A program made the translations under genes and the position numbers. A model generated the notes under the pieces. That model saw only the letters and a program-made list of their open reading frames with translations, ran no database searches and had not been told where the DNA came from. This document shows, piece after piece, positions 16,578-23,673 of a DNA stretch of 38,095 nt (positions within the stretch are counted from its first letter, which is position 1; each line of letters begins with the position of its first letter). Source of the DNA: SIG588 sp045591985 (GTDB lineage Bacteria; Bacillota; Clostridia; Oscillospirales; Acutalibacteraceae); contig JAZNTV010000078.1 in the NCBI GenBank assembly GCA_045591985.1, positions 1 through 38,095 of the forward strand, in the 5' to 3' direction.

Positions 16578-17441
16578 TTACGCCTTGTTGACAGAGCCGA
16601 ACAGTTCCATCTTTTCCTTGACGGTCGCTTTGATCGCCTTGGTGCCGTCCGCAAGCAATTTGCGGGGGTCGAAGCCCTTGCCTTCCAGATCCTTACCCGC
16701 TTCCACATAAGCGCGGGTAGCCGCCGCAAATGCAAGCTGGCACTCGGTGTTCACGTTGACCTTGCACACACCGAGATCGATCGCCTTCTTCACCTGCTCT
16801 TCGGGAATACCGGTACCGCCGTGCAGCACGAGCGGCATGTCACCCACCGCGTTCTTAATCTGCTCGAGCACATCAAAACGCAGACCGAGCCAGTTTTCGG
16901 GATACTTGCCGTGGATGTTGCCGATACCGGCCGCAAGAATATCCACGCCGAGATCCGCAATCTGCTTGCATTCTGCAGGGTCGGCACATTCGCCCAGACC
17001 CACAACGCCGTCTTCCTCACCGCCGATGGACCCCACTTCCGCTTCGATGGAGAGACCCAACTGATGCGCCACGTGCACCAGCTCGGTGGTCTTCGCAAGG
17101 TTCTCTTCGATCGGGTAGTGTGAACCGTCGAACATGATGGAGGAGAAGCCCGCCTGCACACACTGATAGCACTGATCGTAGGTGCCGTGGTCGAGGTGCA
17201 ACGCCACCGGCACGGTGATGCCGAGAGTCTCGATCATGGCCTTCACCATGGCCGAAACCACTTGGAAGCCGCCCATATATTTACCCGCGCCCGCGGACAC
17301 GCCGAGGATGACGGGGGAGTTGCACTCCTGCGCAGTCTCCAAAACCGCACGGGTCCACTCCAGGTTGTTAATGTTGAACTGACCGACGGCATAGTGACCG
17401 TCACGCGCTTTTTGCATCATTTCCGCAGCAGAAACCAACAT
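16578..17441 (-). CDS. fba: Class II fructose-1,6-bisphosphate aldolase
   Basis: Metal-dependent aldolase of glycolysis and gluconeogenesis, splitting fructose 1,6-bisphosphate into two triose phosphates. The 287-residue length is typical. The catalytic Asp and a zinc His are in ALHLDHGTY; other metal or substrate residues are in EAEVGSIGG, GNIHGKYPENW, VLHGGTGIP and KVNVNTECQ. It begins MLVSAAEMMQKARDGHYAVGQFN (read as two pieces), usual for the family. It has its own promoter and terminator, so it is monocistronic. A related ketose-bisphosphate aldolase specificity such as tagatose cannot be excluded by eye. Confidence 0.93.
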   Translation of the reverse strand: MLVSAAEMMQKARDGHYAVGQFNINNLEWTRAVLETAQECNSPVILGVSAGAGKYMGGFQVVSAMVKAMIETLGITVPVALHLDHGTYDQCYQCVQAGFSSIMFDGSHYPIEENLAKTTELVHVAHQLGLSIEAEVGSIGGEEDGVVGLGECADPAECKQIADLGVDILAAGIGNIHGKYPENWLGLRFDVLEQIKNAVGDMPLVLHGGTGIPEEQVKKAIDLGVCKVNVNTECQLAFAAATRAYVEAGKDLEGKGFDPRKLLADGTKAIKATVKEKMELFGSVNKA

Positions 17442-17477
17442 AATAATAAACCTCCGTTAATTAAAATCACGTTATTT

Positions 17478-17505
17478 ATTATACTCGCATTTCCGAAAAA
17501 AGCAA
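17478..17505 (-). promoter_or_regulatory. Promoter of the aldolase gene
   Basis: On the minus strand TTGCTT (17500-17505) and TATAAT (17478-17483) are separated by 16 bp, about 37 bp upstream of the aldolase start. A GGAGG lies before the ATG. Confidence 0.65.
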
Positions 17506-17540
17506 GGGCTAAGACATAATTTTCACTTTATAACAAAAAC

Positions 17541-17563
17541 AACCACGGCAACCCGCCGTGGCT
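17541..17563 (-). terminator. Terminator after the dCMP deaminase gene
   Basis: CCACGGC (17543-17549) and GCCGTGG (17555-17561) pair around AACCC. On the minus strand the hairpin is followed by TTGTTTTTG. It lies 14 bp past the deaminase stop codon. Confidence 0.75.
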
Positions 17564-17576
17564 GTGCAAAATTACG

Positions 17577-18080
17577 TTATTCTGTCGTATATTCAATGGA
17601 GATCTTGCGTTCGCTGCGGAACTGGCGCAAGGAGACCCCCGCCGCCGTCAGCATGCGGCGCGACGCGCGCGTCGCATCGGTTTCGGCATATTTGTCCGAA
17701 AGATATACCACCTCGCGGATACCCGCCTGAATGATCGCCTTGGCACACTCGTTGCAGGGGAACAGCGCCACATACAACCGCGCCCCGCGCAGCGACTTGC
17801 CGCGCGCGTTCAAAATGGCGTTCAGCTCCGCGTGTACCACAAACGGATACTTCGTTTCGGCAAAACCGCCTTCCCGCTCCCACGGGAACTCGTCGTCCGA
17901 GCAACCCGCGGGAAACCCGTTGTATCCCGTAGACAAAATCACGTTACCGCCTGCCGGGTCGTCGTCCCCGCTCACGATGCAAGCTCCCACCTGTGTGCTC
18001 GGATCTTTGCTGCGCTGTGCCGCGAGCATCGCGACCCCCATAAAAAACTCATCCCAACTGATATACCCTTCACGTTTCAT
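17577..18080 (-). CDS. dCMP deaminase family protein (ComEB-like)
   Basis: A 167-residue zinc-dependent deoxycytidylate deaminase, expected to turn dCMP into dUMP for dTMP synthesis. The zinc site is plain: VHAELNAILNA (His and catalytic Glu) and FPCNECAKAIIQAG (two Cys). The N-terminal SWDEFFMGVAMLAAQRSKDPSTQVGACIV and GYNGFPAGCSDDEFPWERE are typical of bacterial dCMP deaminases and also of the ComEB proteins named after competence operons; no competence gene is nearby. It has its own promoter and terminator. The promoter shares its -35 with the divergent rmuC gene. Confidence 0.9.
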   Translation of the reverse strand: MKREGYISWDEFFMGVAMLAAQRSKDPSTQVGACIVSGDDDPAGGNVILSTGYNGFPAGCSDDEFPWEREGGFAETKYPFVVHAELNAILNARGKSLRGARLYVALFPCNECAKAIIQAGIREVVYLSDKYAETDATRASRRMLTAAGVSLRQFRSERKISIEYTTE

Positions 18081-18109
18081 GAAAACACCCTCCCCTTCCT
18101 TACCAACCC

Positions 18110-18138
18110 ATTATATACGATAAGTCGAAACTTGACAA
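18110..18138 (-). promoter_or_regulatory. Promoter of the dCMP deaminase gene
   Basis: On the minus strand TTGTCA (18133-18138) and TATAAT (18110-18115) are 17 bp apart. The -35 lies almost exactly on top of the -35 of the divergent rmuC promoter. Confidence 0.65.
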
Positions 18139-18160
18139 GTCCGATTTTTTATTTTATAAT
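18132..18160 (+). promoter_or_regulatory. Promoter of rmuC
   Basis: TTGACA (18132-18137) and TATAAT (18155-18160), both perfect consensus, are 17 bp apart. A GGAGGG at 18178-18183 precedes the ATG at 18188. Confidence 0.8.
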
Positions 18161-18187
18161 GAGAAAAACATTTGTTCGGAGGGCGCT

Positions 18188-19342
18188 ATGGAGATTTACA
18201 TTACGTGGGGACTTTTGGCGGTGATCGTCGTGCTGTTGCTCGTCGTATTACTACGCCGCCCGCAGGATACCGGGATCGAGACCCGCTTGCGGGAAGAGAT
18301 CCGCGCCCTGCGGCAGGAAAATGCGGAGTCCCGCGCAACGGAGCAAGACCGCCTCTATCAAACGCTGAACAACCAGTCCGACCGCTTGAACCGCACCTTG
18401 TCCGAAGCGGTATCGCGCTTGCAGGAAAGCAACGAGCAAAAACTCGAGCAAATGCGGGCCACGGTGGATGAAAAACTCACCGCCACCCTGCAAAAACGGC
18501 TGGACACCAGTTTTCAGGCGGTGGGCGAGCAGTTGCAAAACGTTTACCGCTCACTCGGCGAAATGAAGGAACTCGCAGGCGGCGTGAACGATCTGCAACG
18601 CGTGCTTTCTAATGTGAAGGTGCGCGGCACGTGGGCGGAAGTGCAACTGGGCAATTTATTGGAACAGACCCTCACCGCCGACCAATTTGAGCGGAACGTG
18701 TCGGTGCGCGGCAATGCGGAACGGGTGGAGTTTGCGGTGAAGATCCCCTCCCGCGATGAAGAGGGCAAATTCGTGTATCTGCCCATCGACTCCAAATTCC
18801 CGCAGGAGGATTATCTGCGGTTGTCGGAAGCCGCCGACCGCGCTGACGGCAAAGCGGTGGAAGAGGCGGCCAAGGCGCTCGAACACATCATCAAAAAAGA
18901 GGCGGCGGACATCGCGCGGCTGTACATCAACGTGCCCGTCACCACCGATTTTGCCATTCTGTTTTTACCCACCGAGGGGTTGTATGCCGAAGTGTTGCGC
19001 CGTCCGGGTCTCGCGGAGGAATTACAGCAGAAATACCGCGTGATGGTGTGCGGGCCCACCACCGTCACCGCCTTTTTGAACACCCTGCGCATGGGCTTTC
19101 GCACCATCGCCCTCGACCGCCGCGCCGCCGAGGTGTGGAAAGTGCTGGGCGCCGCCAAAGCGCAGTATGAAAAATTCGGGGTGGCACTGGACAAAATTCA
19201 GCGCAAAATCGAAGAAGCGGGCAACACGCTGGAAGACGCCCGCAACCGTAACCGTATTATTCAAAAGAATCTGCGTGGGGTGGAGGAACTCGCCCCCGCC
19301 GAAGCGGAGACCTTGTTGGAATTGCCGACGGGTGAGGAATAA
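18188..19342 (+). CDS. rmuC: DNA recombination protein RmuC homologue
   Basis: A 384-residue RmuC-family protein. Known members are membrane-anchored, coiled-coil proteins with a PD-(D/E)XK-like nuclease fold that limit inverted-repeat rearrangement. Residues 4-22 form one membrane segment (WGLLAVIVVLLLVVLL). Residues about 30-125 are a charged coiled coil. The conserved domain follows, with VRGTWAEVQLGNLLEQ, LPIDSKFPQEDY, FAILFLPTEGLYAEVL and VCGPTTVTAFLNTLRMGF. It is somewhat shorter than the E. coli protein. It is followed by a terminator, so it is transcribed alone. It lies near a RAYT gene with inverted repeats, which may be coincidence. Confidence 0.93.
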   Translation: MEIYITWGLLAVIVVLLLVVLLRRPQDTGIETRLREEIRALRQENAESRATEQDRLYQTLNNQSDRLNRTLSEAVSRLQESNEQKLEQMRATVDEKLTATLQKRLDTSFQAVGEQLQNVYRSLGEMKELAGGVNDLQRVLSNVKVRGTWAEVQLGNLLEQTLTADQFERNVSVRGNAERVEFAVKIPSRDEEGKFVYLPIDSKFPQEDYLRLSEAADRADGKAVEEAAKALEHIIKKEAADIARLYINVPVTTDFAILFLPTEGLYAEVLRRPGLAEELQQKYRVMVCGPTTVTAFLNTLRMGFRTIALDRRAAEVWKVLGAAKAQYEKFGVALDKIQRKIEEAGNTLEDARNRNRIIQKNLRGVEELAPAEAETLLELPTGEE

Positions 19343-19347
19343 CCCAC

Positions 19348-19375
19348 GGGGGCAACGCATAGTTGCCCCTTTTTT
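19348..19375 (+). terminator. Terminator of rmuC
   Basis: GGGGCAAC and GTTGCCCC pair around a short loop (GCATA) and are followed by six Ts, directly after the rmuC stop codon. Confidence 0.85.
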
Positions 19376-19430
19376 GCTTGTAAAACCGATCTCAATATGG
19401 TAGTATACTCTCAGAAGGAGTGGATTTTCT

Positions 19431-20120
19431 ATGACCATTGAGATGGCCGACCGCTTGGTCGCTCTGCGACGGGCACGCGGGCTTTCGCAAAGCGACGTGG
19501 CGCGTCAACTTGGCGTATCGCGGCAGGCGGTGAGCAAATGGGAGCAGGCCGACTCCTCCCCCGATACCGATAACCTGATCGCCTTGCTACGGCTTTACGG
19601 TGTGACGTGGGAGGAGTTTTTGGGGCAAGAGTCATCCGTCACCGCTCCCGCTGCACCGTACTCTCCACCCGAACCGGATTTCAGTTTTGCCAACGAAGAA
19701 ACGCCCGAAGAACGAGAGGTCGCATTCGCCGCTTACCGTGAAGAACACGAATCGCTTTACGGGCGCGGCAAACGCATCGTGCGCACGGTGATCGTCATCG
19801 AAGCCATATTCACCGTCATCTCCTTTTTACTTGAGGGCGGGCTCTTGTCGCTTGCCCTCTCGATCGTCACACTCGTCTGTTTGTGGAAAGGCAAGCCGTG
19901 GGCGCGGTGGCTGTACGTCGTGCAAAGCGGTCTCGGCGCATTTTCGTCGGTCTTGTTCCTCACGGTATTGCTCGGCGAAGCTGCCACCGCGGGCGGCATC
20001 GTCTATCTTCTGGCAGCTCCTTTAGGGTTGCTGACACTGTATCGCGTTGCTACGTGCGTACTGTTTTTCCGCAGTCGCGCGGTAGAAGAATATTTGTACG
20101 CACAGTATACGGATCGATAA
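19431..20120 (+). CDS. XRE-family regulator with C-terminal membrane domain
   Basis: A 229-residue protein with a Cro/C1-type helix-turn-helix at residues 5-60 (LSQSDVARQLGVSRQAVSKWEQ is the classic recognition region, split here as LSQSDVARQLGVSR then QAVSKWEQ). After it come a Pro/Glu-rich linker (about 70-110) and three or so hydrophobic segments (about 119-137, 140-153 and 160-205). It is therefore predicted to be a DNA-binding protein held at the membrane. Clostridia often carry such fusions; the signal and target genes are unknown. AGAAGGAG precedes the start. It is monocistronic, flanked by terminators on both sides. Confidence 0.8.
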   Translation: MTIEMADRLVALRRARGLSQSDVARQLGVSRQAVSKWEQADSSPDTDNLIALLRLYGVTWEEFLGQESSVTAPAAPYSPPEPDFSFANEETPEEREVAFAAYREEHESLYGRGKRIVRTVIVIEAIFTVISFLLEGGLLSLALSIVTLVCLWKGKPWARWLYVVQSGLGAFSSVLFLTVLLGEAATAGGIVYLLAAPLGLLTLYRVATCVLFFRSRAVEEYLYAQYTDR

Positions 20121-20125
20121 ACGAA

Positions 20126-20151
20126 GCACCGCCCACACGGGCGGTGCGTTT
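20126..20151 (+). terminator. Terminator of the XRE regulator gene
   Basis: GCACCGCCC (20126-20134) and GGGCGGTGC (20139-20147) pair around ACAC, followed by GTTTGGTTT. It lies just past the regulator stop and just past the stop of the convergent RAYT gene, so it may serve both. Confidence 0.75.
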
Positions 20152-20350
20152 GGTTTATTGTGGAGTATACAAGTCATCGTCCAACCATCGGGCAGGATTT
20201 TCGTCGATATACCGCCAATGCTCGTCGTAGTCTTGTTGGTTGCGAATGATATGGTCATACGAACGCCGTTGCCAAATATTCACACCGTATTCCTTGTTGC
20301 AAAATCGTTTGAATGTCGAAACAAACCGCGCCAGCGCAGAATTTTGCGCT

Positions 20351-20376
20351 GTAGGGACCGGCGTCCCCGACGGTCC
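20351..20376 (+). repeat. REP-like palindrome copy 1 (inside the RAYT gene)
   Basis: GTAG, then GGACCG, a ten-base loop GCGTCCCCGA, then CGGTCC. The stem is a perfect 6-bp inverted repeat. A GTAG tetranucleotide 5' of a hairpin is the known recognition arrangement for RAYT and REP in enterobacteria. Confidence 0.75.
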
Positions 20377-20380
20377 GTTT

Positions 20381-20399
20381 CCCGGCGTCCCCGACGGCC
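20381..20399 (+). repeat. REP-like palindrome copy 2 (degenerate, inside the RAYT gene)
   Basis: CCCGGCGTCCCCGACGGCC repeats the core of copy 1 four bases after it, in the same orientation, with a damaged stem and no GTAG. Confidence 0.65.
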
Positions 20400-20551
20400 T
20401 GTTTCCCGATACACCGTTTTCAATACGCAAAAGAAGATGAATGTGGTTGGGCATGATGACGTAGTTTTCCACCGTAAGATGGGTGTAAAAATTGCTCATT
20501 TGCCGTATATATTCGTCTGCAATCTCACCGTATTCCGTTAATTCCACACGC

Positions 20552-20577
20552 GGACCGTCGAGGACGCCGGTCCCTAC
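20552..20577 (-). repeat. REP-like palindrome copy 3 (inverted, inside the RAYT gene)
   Basis: On the minus strand this reads GTAG, GGACCG, GCGTCCTCGA, CGGTCC. It differs from copy 1 at one loop base and is in opposite orientation, so copies 1 and 3 form an inverted pair like a BIME. Confidence 0.75.
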
Positions 20578-20770
20578 AACGCGTGACAAGATTGAGCGGC
20601 GGTTTTCGGTACACATCGTCAAAAAGACTGCGCACGACGTATTGTAATAGAAGCAAGAAAGACGCATTGTTTTTCTTTGCGGTAGATTTTTCATCTCACA
20701 ACACCTCGATTTGCAACTCCTGAAACGATTGATTATCGTCTTGACATTGTGATCATGACAACCTCTACGC

Positions 20771-20792
20771 GGACCGGCATCCCCGACGGTCC
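20771..20792 (+). repeat. REP-like palindrome copy 4 (between RAYT and rsmA)
   Basis: GGACCG, GCATCCCCGA, CGGTCC, in the orientation of copy 1. There is no GTAG before it. It is the only intergenic copy, 26 bp past the rsmA stop and about 77 bp upstream of the RAYT start. Confidence 0.75.
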
Positions 20793-20818
20793 CCACGGCA
20801 CACAACAAAACACACGCG

Positions 20819-21667
20819 TTATCCTACCGCATCCGCAATCGCAGCAAATTGGGCGAGGGACAATTCCTCTGCGCGGGCGGTGGGCGACACCCCCGCCGCG
20901 GCAAGCGCCGCACGCAGGCGGTCGCGGTCGGGTACGGCGGCAAAAAGCGAGTTCGACACCGTCTTGCGGCGCTGTCCAAACCCCGCGCGGATCAGGCGAA
21001 ACATCATTTTTTCGTCGTTTACCGCCACGGGCGGCGTTTTGCGCACCGCCAGGCGGATCACCGCGCTGTCCACGTTCGGGGCGGGCATAAAACTCCCGCG
21101 GGACACGTCGAACAACTTCTCCGCTTCGGCGTAATACGCCACCGCCAGCGTCACCGCCCCCGCGGCACGCGTGCCGACGGCGGCGCACAGACGGTCCGCC
21201 GCTTCGCGTTGTACCATCACGGTGAGCGAGTCGATCGGCAGGCGGCTTTCGAGCAATGCCATGATGAGCGGCGAGGTGATGTAATACGGCAGGTTGGCGC
21301 ATACCGACACGCGGCGATCGCCGAATTTTTCGCGAATGAGCGCGTGCAGATCGAGTTTCAACGCGTCGCCGTGTACCACCGTCACGTTGTCGCATTCGCC
21401 GAGCGTTTCGTCGAGCACGGGCAACAAGCGGTCGTCCAATTCGATCGCGACCACCTGCCCCGCCACCGTGGCGAGTTCTTTGGTCAGCACCCCCACGCCG
21501 GGGCCGATCTCAAGCGCCCCGCTCTCACGGTCGGCACCGCACGCCGCCGCCATGCGCGGGCAAACGGACGGATTCACCAAAAAGTTTTGGCCGAGTTTTT
21601 TGGAAAAGGAAAAGCCGTGGCGCGACAAAAGGTCACGCAGATAGGCGATATCGGTCAGTTGCGGCAT
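20819..21667 (-). CDS. rsmA: 16S rRNA dimethyladenosine transferase
   Basis: KsgA/RsmA dimethylates two adjacent adenosines near the 3' end of 16S rRNA using S-adenosylmethionine, late in small-subunit assembly. The 282-residue protein has KKLGQNFLVNPSV, the SAM-binding ALEIGPGVGVLTKEL, the acidic VAIELDDRL and the catalytic NLPY in CANLPYYITSPL, then SFMPAPNVDSAV. Its start overlaps the stop of the carboxypeptidase-like gene as TAATG, so it is coupled to that gene rather than to the usual ribonuclease M5 neighbour of Firmicutes. Confidence 0.96.
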   Translation of the reverse strand: MPQLTDIAYLRDLLSRHGFSFSKKLGQNFLVNPSVCPRMAAACGADRESGALEIGPGVGVLTKELATVAGQVVAIELDDRLLPVLDETLGECDNVTVVHGDALKLDLHALIREKFGDRRVSVCANLPYYITSPLIMALLESRLPIDSLTVMVQREAADRLCAAVGTRAAGAVTLAVAYYAEAEKLFDVSRGSFMPAPNVDSAVIRLAVRKTPPVAVNDEKMMFRLIRAGFGQRRKTVSNSLFAAVPDRDRLRAALAAAGVSPTARAEELSLAQFAAIADAVG

Positions 21668-23013
21668 TACTTACGTCCTCTCTTTCTGCGGCGACGACGG
21701 CGGTTGTGTACCACACTGAGCGCCACGTAGCCTGCCACCAGCAAAAGGAACAGGCCGATGCCGACATACAGCCACACCGAGGTGAATACCCGACGGATGC
21801 CCCGCCACACAAACAACACGTTACTGCGTTCCAGCGAGGCCCCTGCCACCATCGGCACTTCGCCGATCTTTTGGTCGAGGTGGATATACAGTTCCACCCG
21901 CCCGTAATCGGTGCCCTTTTGAATCGGCGCATCCACAGCGCCGTCGTCGTTTAACACGGGTTTCAAGATCACGGTGGTAACATCCAGTTCGTTAGGCACC
22001 ACCGTGCCGAACGAACCGCCCGTTACCAACACCACCGTATCCTGCGACCACGCAAGATCCACCGGCAATTGCGACACGGGTTGCCCTTCAGACAACAGGA
22101 TCTTATATGAAAAATTGTTAAATGCCCATTCGTAGAGGTTTTGTGTATCTTCGAAATGCGCGATCGCACGGTCGGTGCCGTCGGCGGCAGCACTGCCGAG
22201 CACCACCGTCATGTAGCGGTACCCGCCGTCTTTAGCCACCGAGACCATACACCGCCCCGCTTCGTCGGCATAACCCGTGCGGCCGAATTCCAATTTGGAA
22301 TAATAACTGTCGGTAATGGGGCGAAGCATCGAGTTTACCGTGGCACGCTGCTGTTTCGCACCGACTATGGGATTGACTTCGTAATTGCGTACCCCCATCA
22401 TTTCGACCAATTCGGGGTATTCCATAGCCTCACGCATGATCTTTGCAAGATCGCGCGCCGTGGTATATTGGCCGAGCGCATCAAGGCCCGTCACGTTGGC
22501 AAACGCCGTGTCATTACATCCGAGCTCCCGCGCCAGGTAGTTCATACCGTCCAAAAACGCGGGTACACTGCCCGACACAGCGGCACACAACGTCACACAC
22601 GCATCCGCCGCCGTTTCCGCCATCGACGCGGTCAAAAGATCGCGCAACGTCCATGTGTCACCGATCTGCATTCCCACTACACCGAGGCCCGTTCCGGTGA
22701 TCTGCAGATAACACGCGCGATCGTACGTTCCCGTTGCCGTATCGATATCCAAATTGCGGGCACGTATCTCACGAATGGCATACAGCCCCACCATTACCCG
22801 CACCGTGGCCGAGGGAGAACGACGCACATCCGCCTCCCGCTCAAACAGCACCGCGTCCTGTGTAGGGTCACTGCCGATATACAACAAAAGCGCCGATTTT
22901 GCATTCACCGTCACCTCTTCGGGGAGGGAATAGGAAGCCCCCGCCGAAAGCGGCGTGACAAGCGCTATGCAAAGCAACACGACCGCCGTCGTGATCGCCA
23001 AAAACCGTTTCAT
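21667..23013 (-). CDS. D-alanyl-D-alanine carboxypeptidase homologue, catalytic motifs lost
   Basis: A 448-residue protein with the overall plan of an S11 (DacF-like) penicillin-binding protein: signal peptide (1-25), a domain at about 35-275, a C-terminal domain, then a membrane segment (413-433) and a tail of ten Arg/Lys. Active enzymes have SxxK, SxN and KTG. Here the aligned positions read ATVR (69-72, in RRSPSATVRVM), TAA (134-136, in ETAADACV) and RTG (245-247, in EFGRTGYADEAG). The nucleophile Ser and both Lys are absent, so cleavage of peptidoglycan stems is unlikely by the known mechanism. It is probably a wall-binding or regulatory pseudoenzyme. It lies 18 bp after a flavin-reductase-like gene and overlaps rsmA. 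The frame is intact over its full length, which argues for selection. Confidence 0.85.
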   Translation of the reverse strand: MKRFLAITTAVVLLCIALVTPLSAGASYSLPEEVTVNAKSALLLYIGSDPTQDAVLFEREADVRRSPSATVRVMVGLYAIREIRARNLDIDTATGTYDRACYLQITGTGLGVVGMQIGDTWTLRDLLTASMAETAADACVTLCAAVSGSVPAFLDGMNYLARELGCNDTAFANVTGLDALGQYTTARDLAKIMREAMEYPELVEMMGVRNYEVNPIVGAKQQRATVNSMLRPITDSYYSKLEFGRTGYADEAGRCMVSVAKDGGYRYMTVVLGSAAADGTDRAIAHFEDTQNLYEWAFNNFSYKILLSEGQPVSQLPVDLAWSQDTVVLVTGGSFGTVVPNELDVTTVILKPVLNDDGAVDAPIQKGTDYGRVELYIHLDQKIGEVPMVAGASLERSNVLFVWRGIRRVFTSVWLYVGIGLFLLLVAGYVALSVVHNRRRRRRKRGRK

Positions 23014-23031
23014 ACTGCGTTTTCCGTCCTT

Positions 23032-23541
23032 TTACTCCACTTTTTTAAGCACCTTTACGATCTCGCCGAGATACATCCGGTGATAGTCACCGCCGTTGTA
23101 GTGGGTCTCGATGGTGTTATCCAGGAAACGTGCGGGATCGAGATCCGACGTGTAGAGTTTGCGGCACACCAGCACCAACCGCGCCTCGTCGAAGTACGGC
23201 GCCGGCGCGTCAAAACGCGGCGTCAATCCCGCTTCCGCTACCTTGTCCGTGTCGCGTCCCGACAGACTGCCGCAAATTTGCATCGCGTGGCGGAACCCGG
23301 TTCCGAGAAACGAAAGGGTATAATATTTTTCCCGCTCCATGAACCCGTATGTATGGCGTGAGGGGCATACCACCGCCGCCGCGACCGGCGCATTCCACAT
23401 GCAACCCACACCGCCCCAACTGGCGGTCATGGTGTTGAAATCGGTCGGTTGTCCGGCCGTGATCAGCATCCATTCCCGCCCGATCATACGAAACAGATTG
23501 CCTTCGATCTCTTGGGGGGCGATCTCCAAAAACTTGCCCAT
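23032..23541 (-). CDS. Flavin reductase-like (flavoredoxin family) protein
   Basis: A 169-residue FMN-binding split-barrel protein. Typical features are TDFNTMTASWGGVGCMWNAPV near the N-terminus, VVCPSRHTYGFMEREKYYTLSFLG (read as two pieces), and a C-terminal YHRMYLGEIVKVL. Relatives include flavoredoxin and flavin reductases of anaerobes. The electron partner and substrate are unknown. It is the first gene of a three-gene unit with the carboxypeptidase homologue and rsmA, with its own promoter upstream. Confidence 0.82.
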   Translation of the reverse strand: MGKFLEIAPQEIEGNLFRMIGREWMLITAGQPTDFNTMTASWGGVGCMWNAPVAAAVVCPSRHTYGFMEREKYYTLSFLGTGFRHAMQICGSLSGRDTDKVAEAGLTPRFDAPAPYFDEARLVLVCRKLYTSDLDPARFLDNTIETHYNGGDYHRMYLGEIVKVLKKVE

Positions 23542-23590
23542 ATATCAACAACTCCCATCGGTCTTTACCCTATTTTATGTTTGTGGTATT

Positions 23591-23619
23591 AATATATCAC
23601 TTTTTCTCGCGCATTGCAA
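23591..23619 (-). promoter_or_regulatory. Promoter of the flavin reductase-like / rsmA unit
   Basis: On the minus strand TTGCAA (23614-23619) and TATATT (23591-23596) are 17 bp apart, about 50 bp upstream of the start codon. The palindromic TTGCAA could also serve the divergent LysM gene, but its plus-strand -10 would be poor. Confidence 0.55.
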
Positions 23620-23673
23620 GTAGTCACAACATTTTTTACGCAGCATAAGTTGGTAACGAAGGAGGCGTTTTCT

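Larger units (their letters stand above)
20155..20694 (-). mobile_element. RAYT: REP-associated tyrosine transposase (Y1 family)
   Basis: A 179-residue single-strand DNA transposase of the IS200-like Y1 superfamily. The metal-binding HxH is in VIMPNHIHLLLRI. The probable nucleophile Tyr is in WQRRSYDHIIR, followed by WRYIDENP, a RAYT signature. I start it at 20694 (MKNLPQRKT) because GAGGTG lies 8 bp upstream; the frame is open further up but lacks a site. There are no IS-type ends or target duplications, and it stands alone, as domesticated RAYTs do. REP-like palindromes lie inside its coding sequence, at codons for GTGVLDGP and at SGNRPSGTPGNGPSGTPVPT. Those segments look like insertions relative to a minimal RAYT. 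Confidence 0.85.

Noticed and set aside
20155..20808. Longer RAYT start near 20808
   Set aside because: The extra N-terminal residues run through REP copy 4, have no family similarity and lack a ribosome binding site; the start at 20694 is preceded by GAGGTG.
23614..23645. Plus-strand promoter for the LysM gene using TTGCAA at 23614
   Set aside because: At 17 bp spacing the -10 would be TACGCA, too poor to call.
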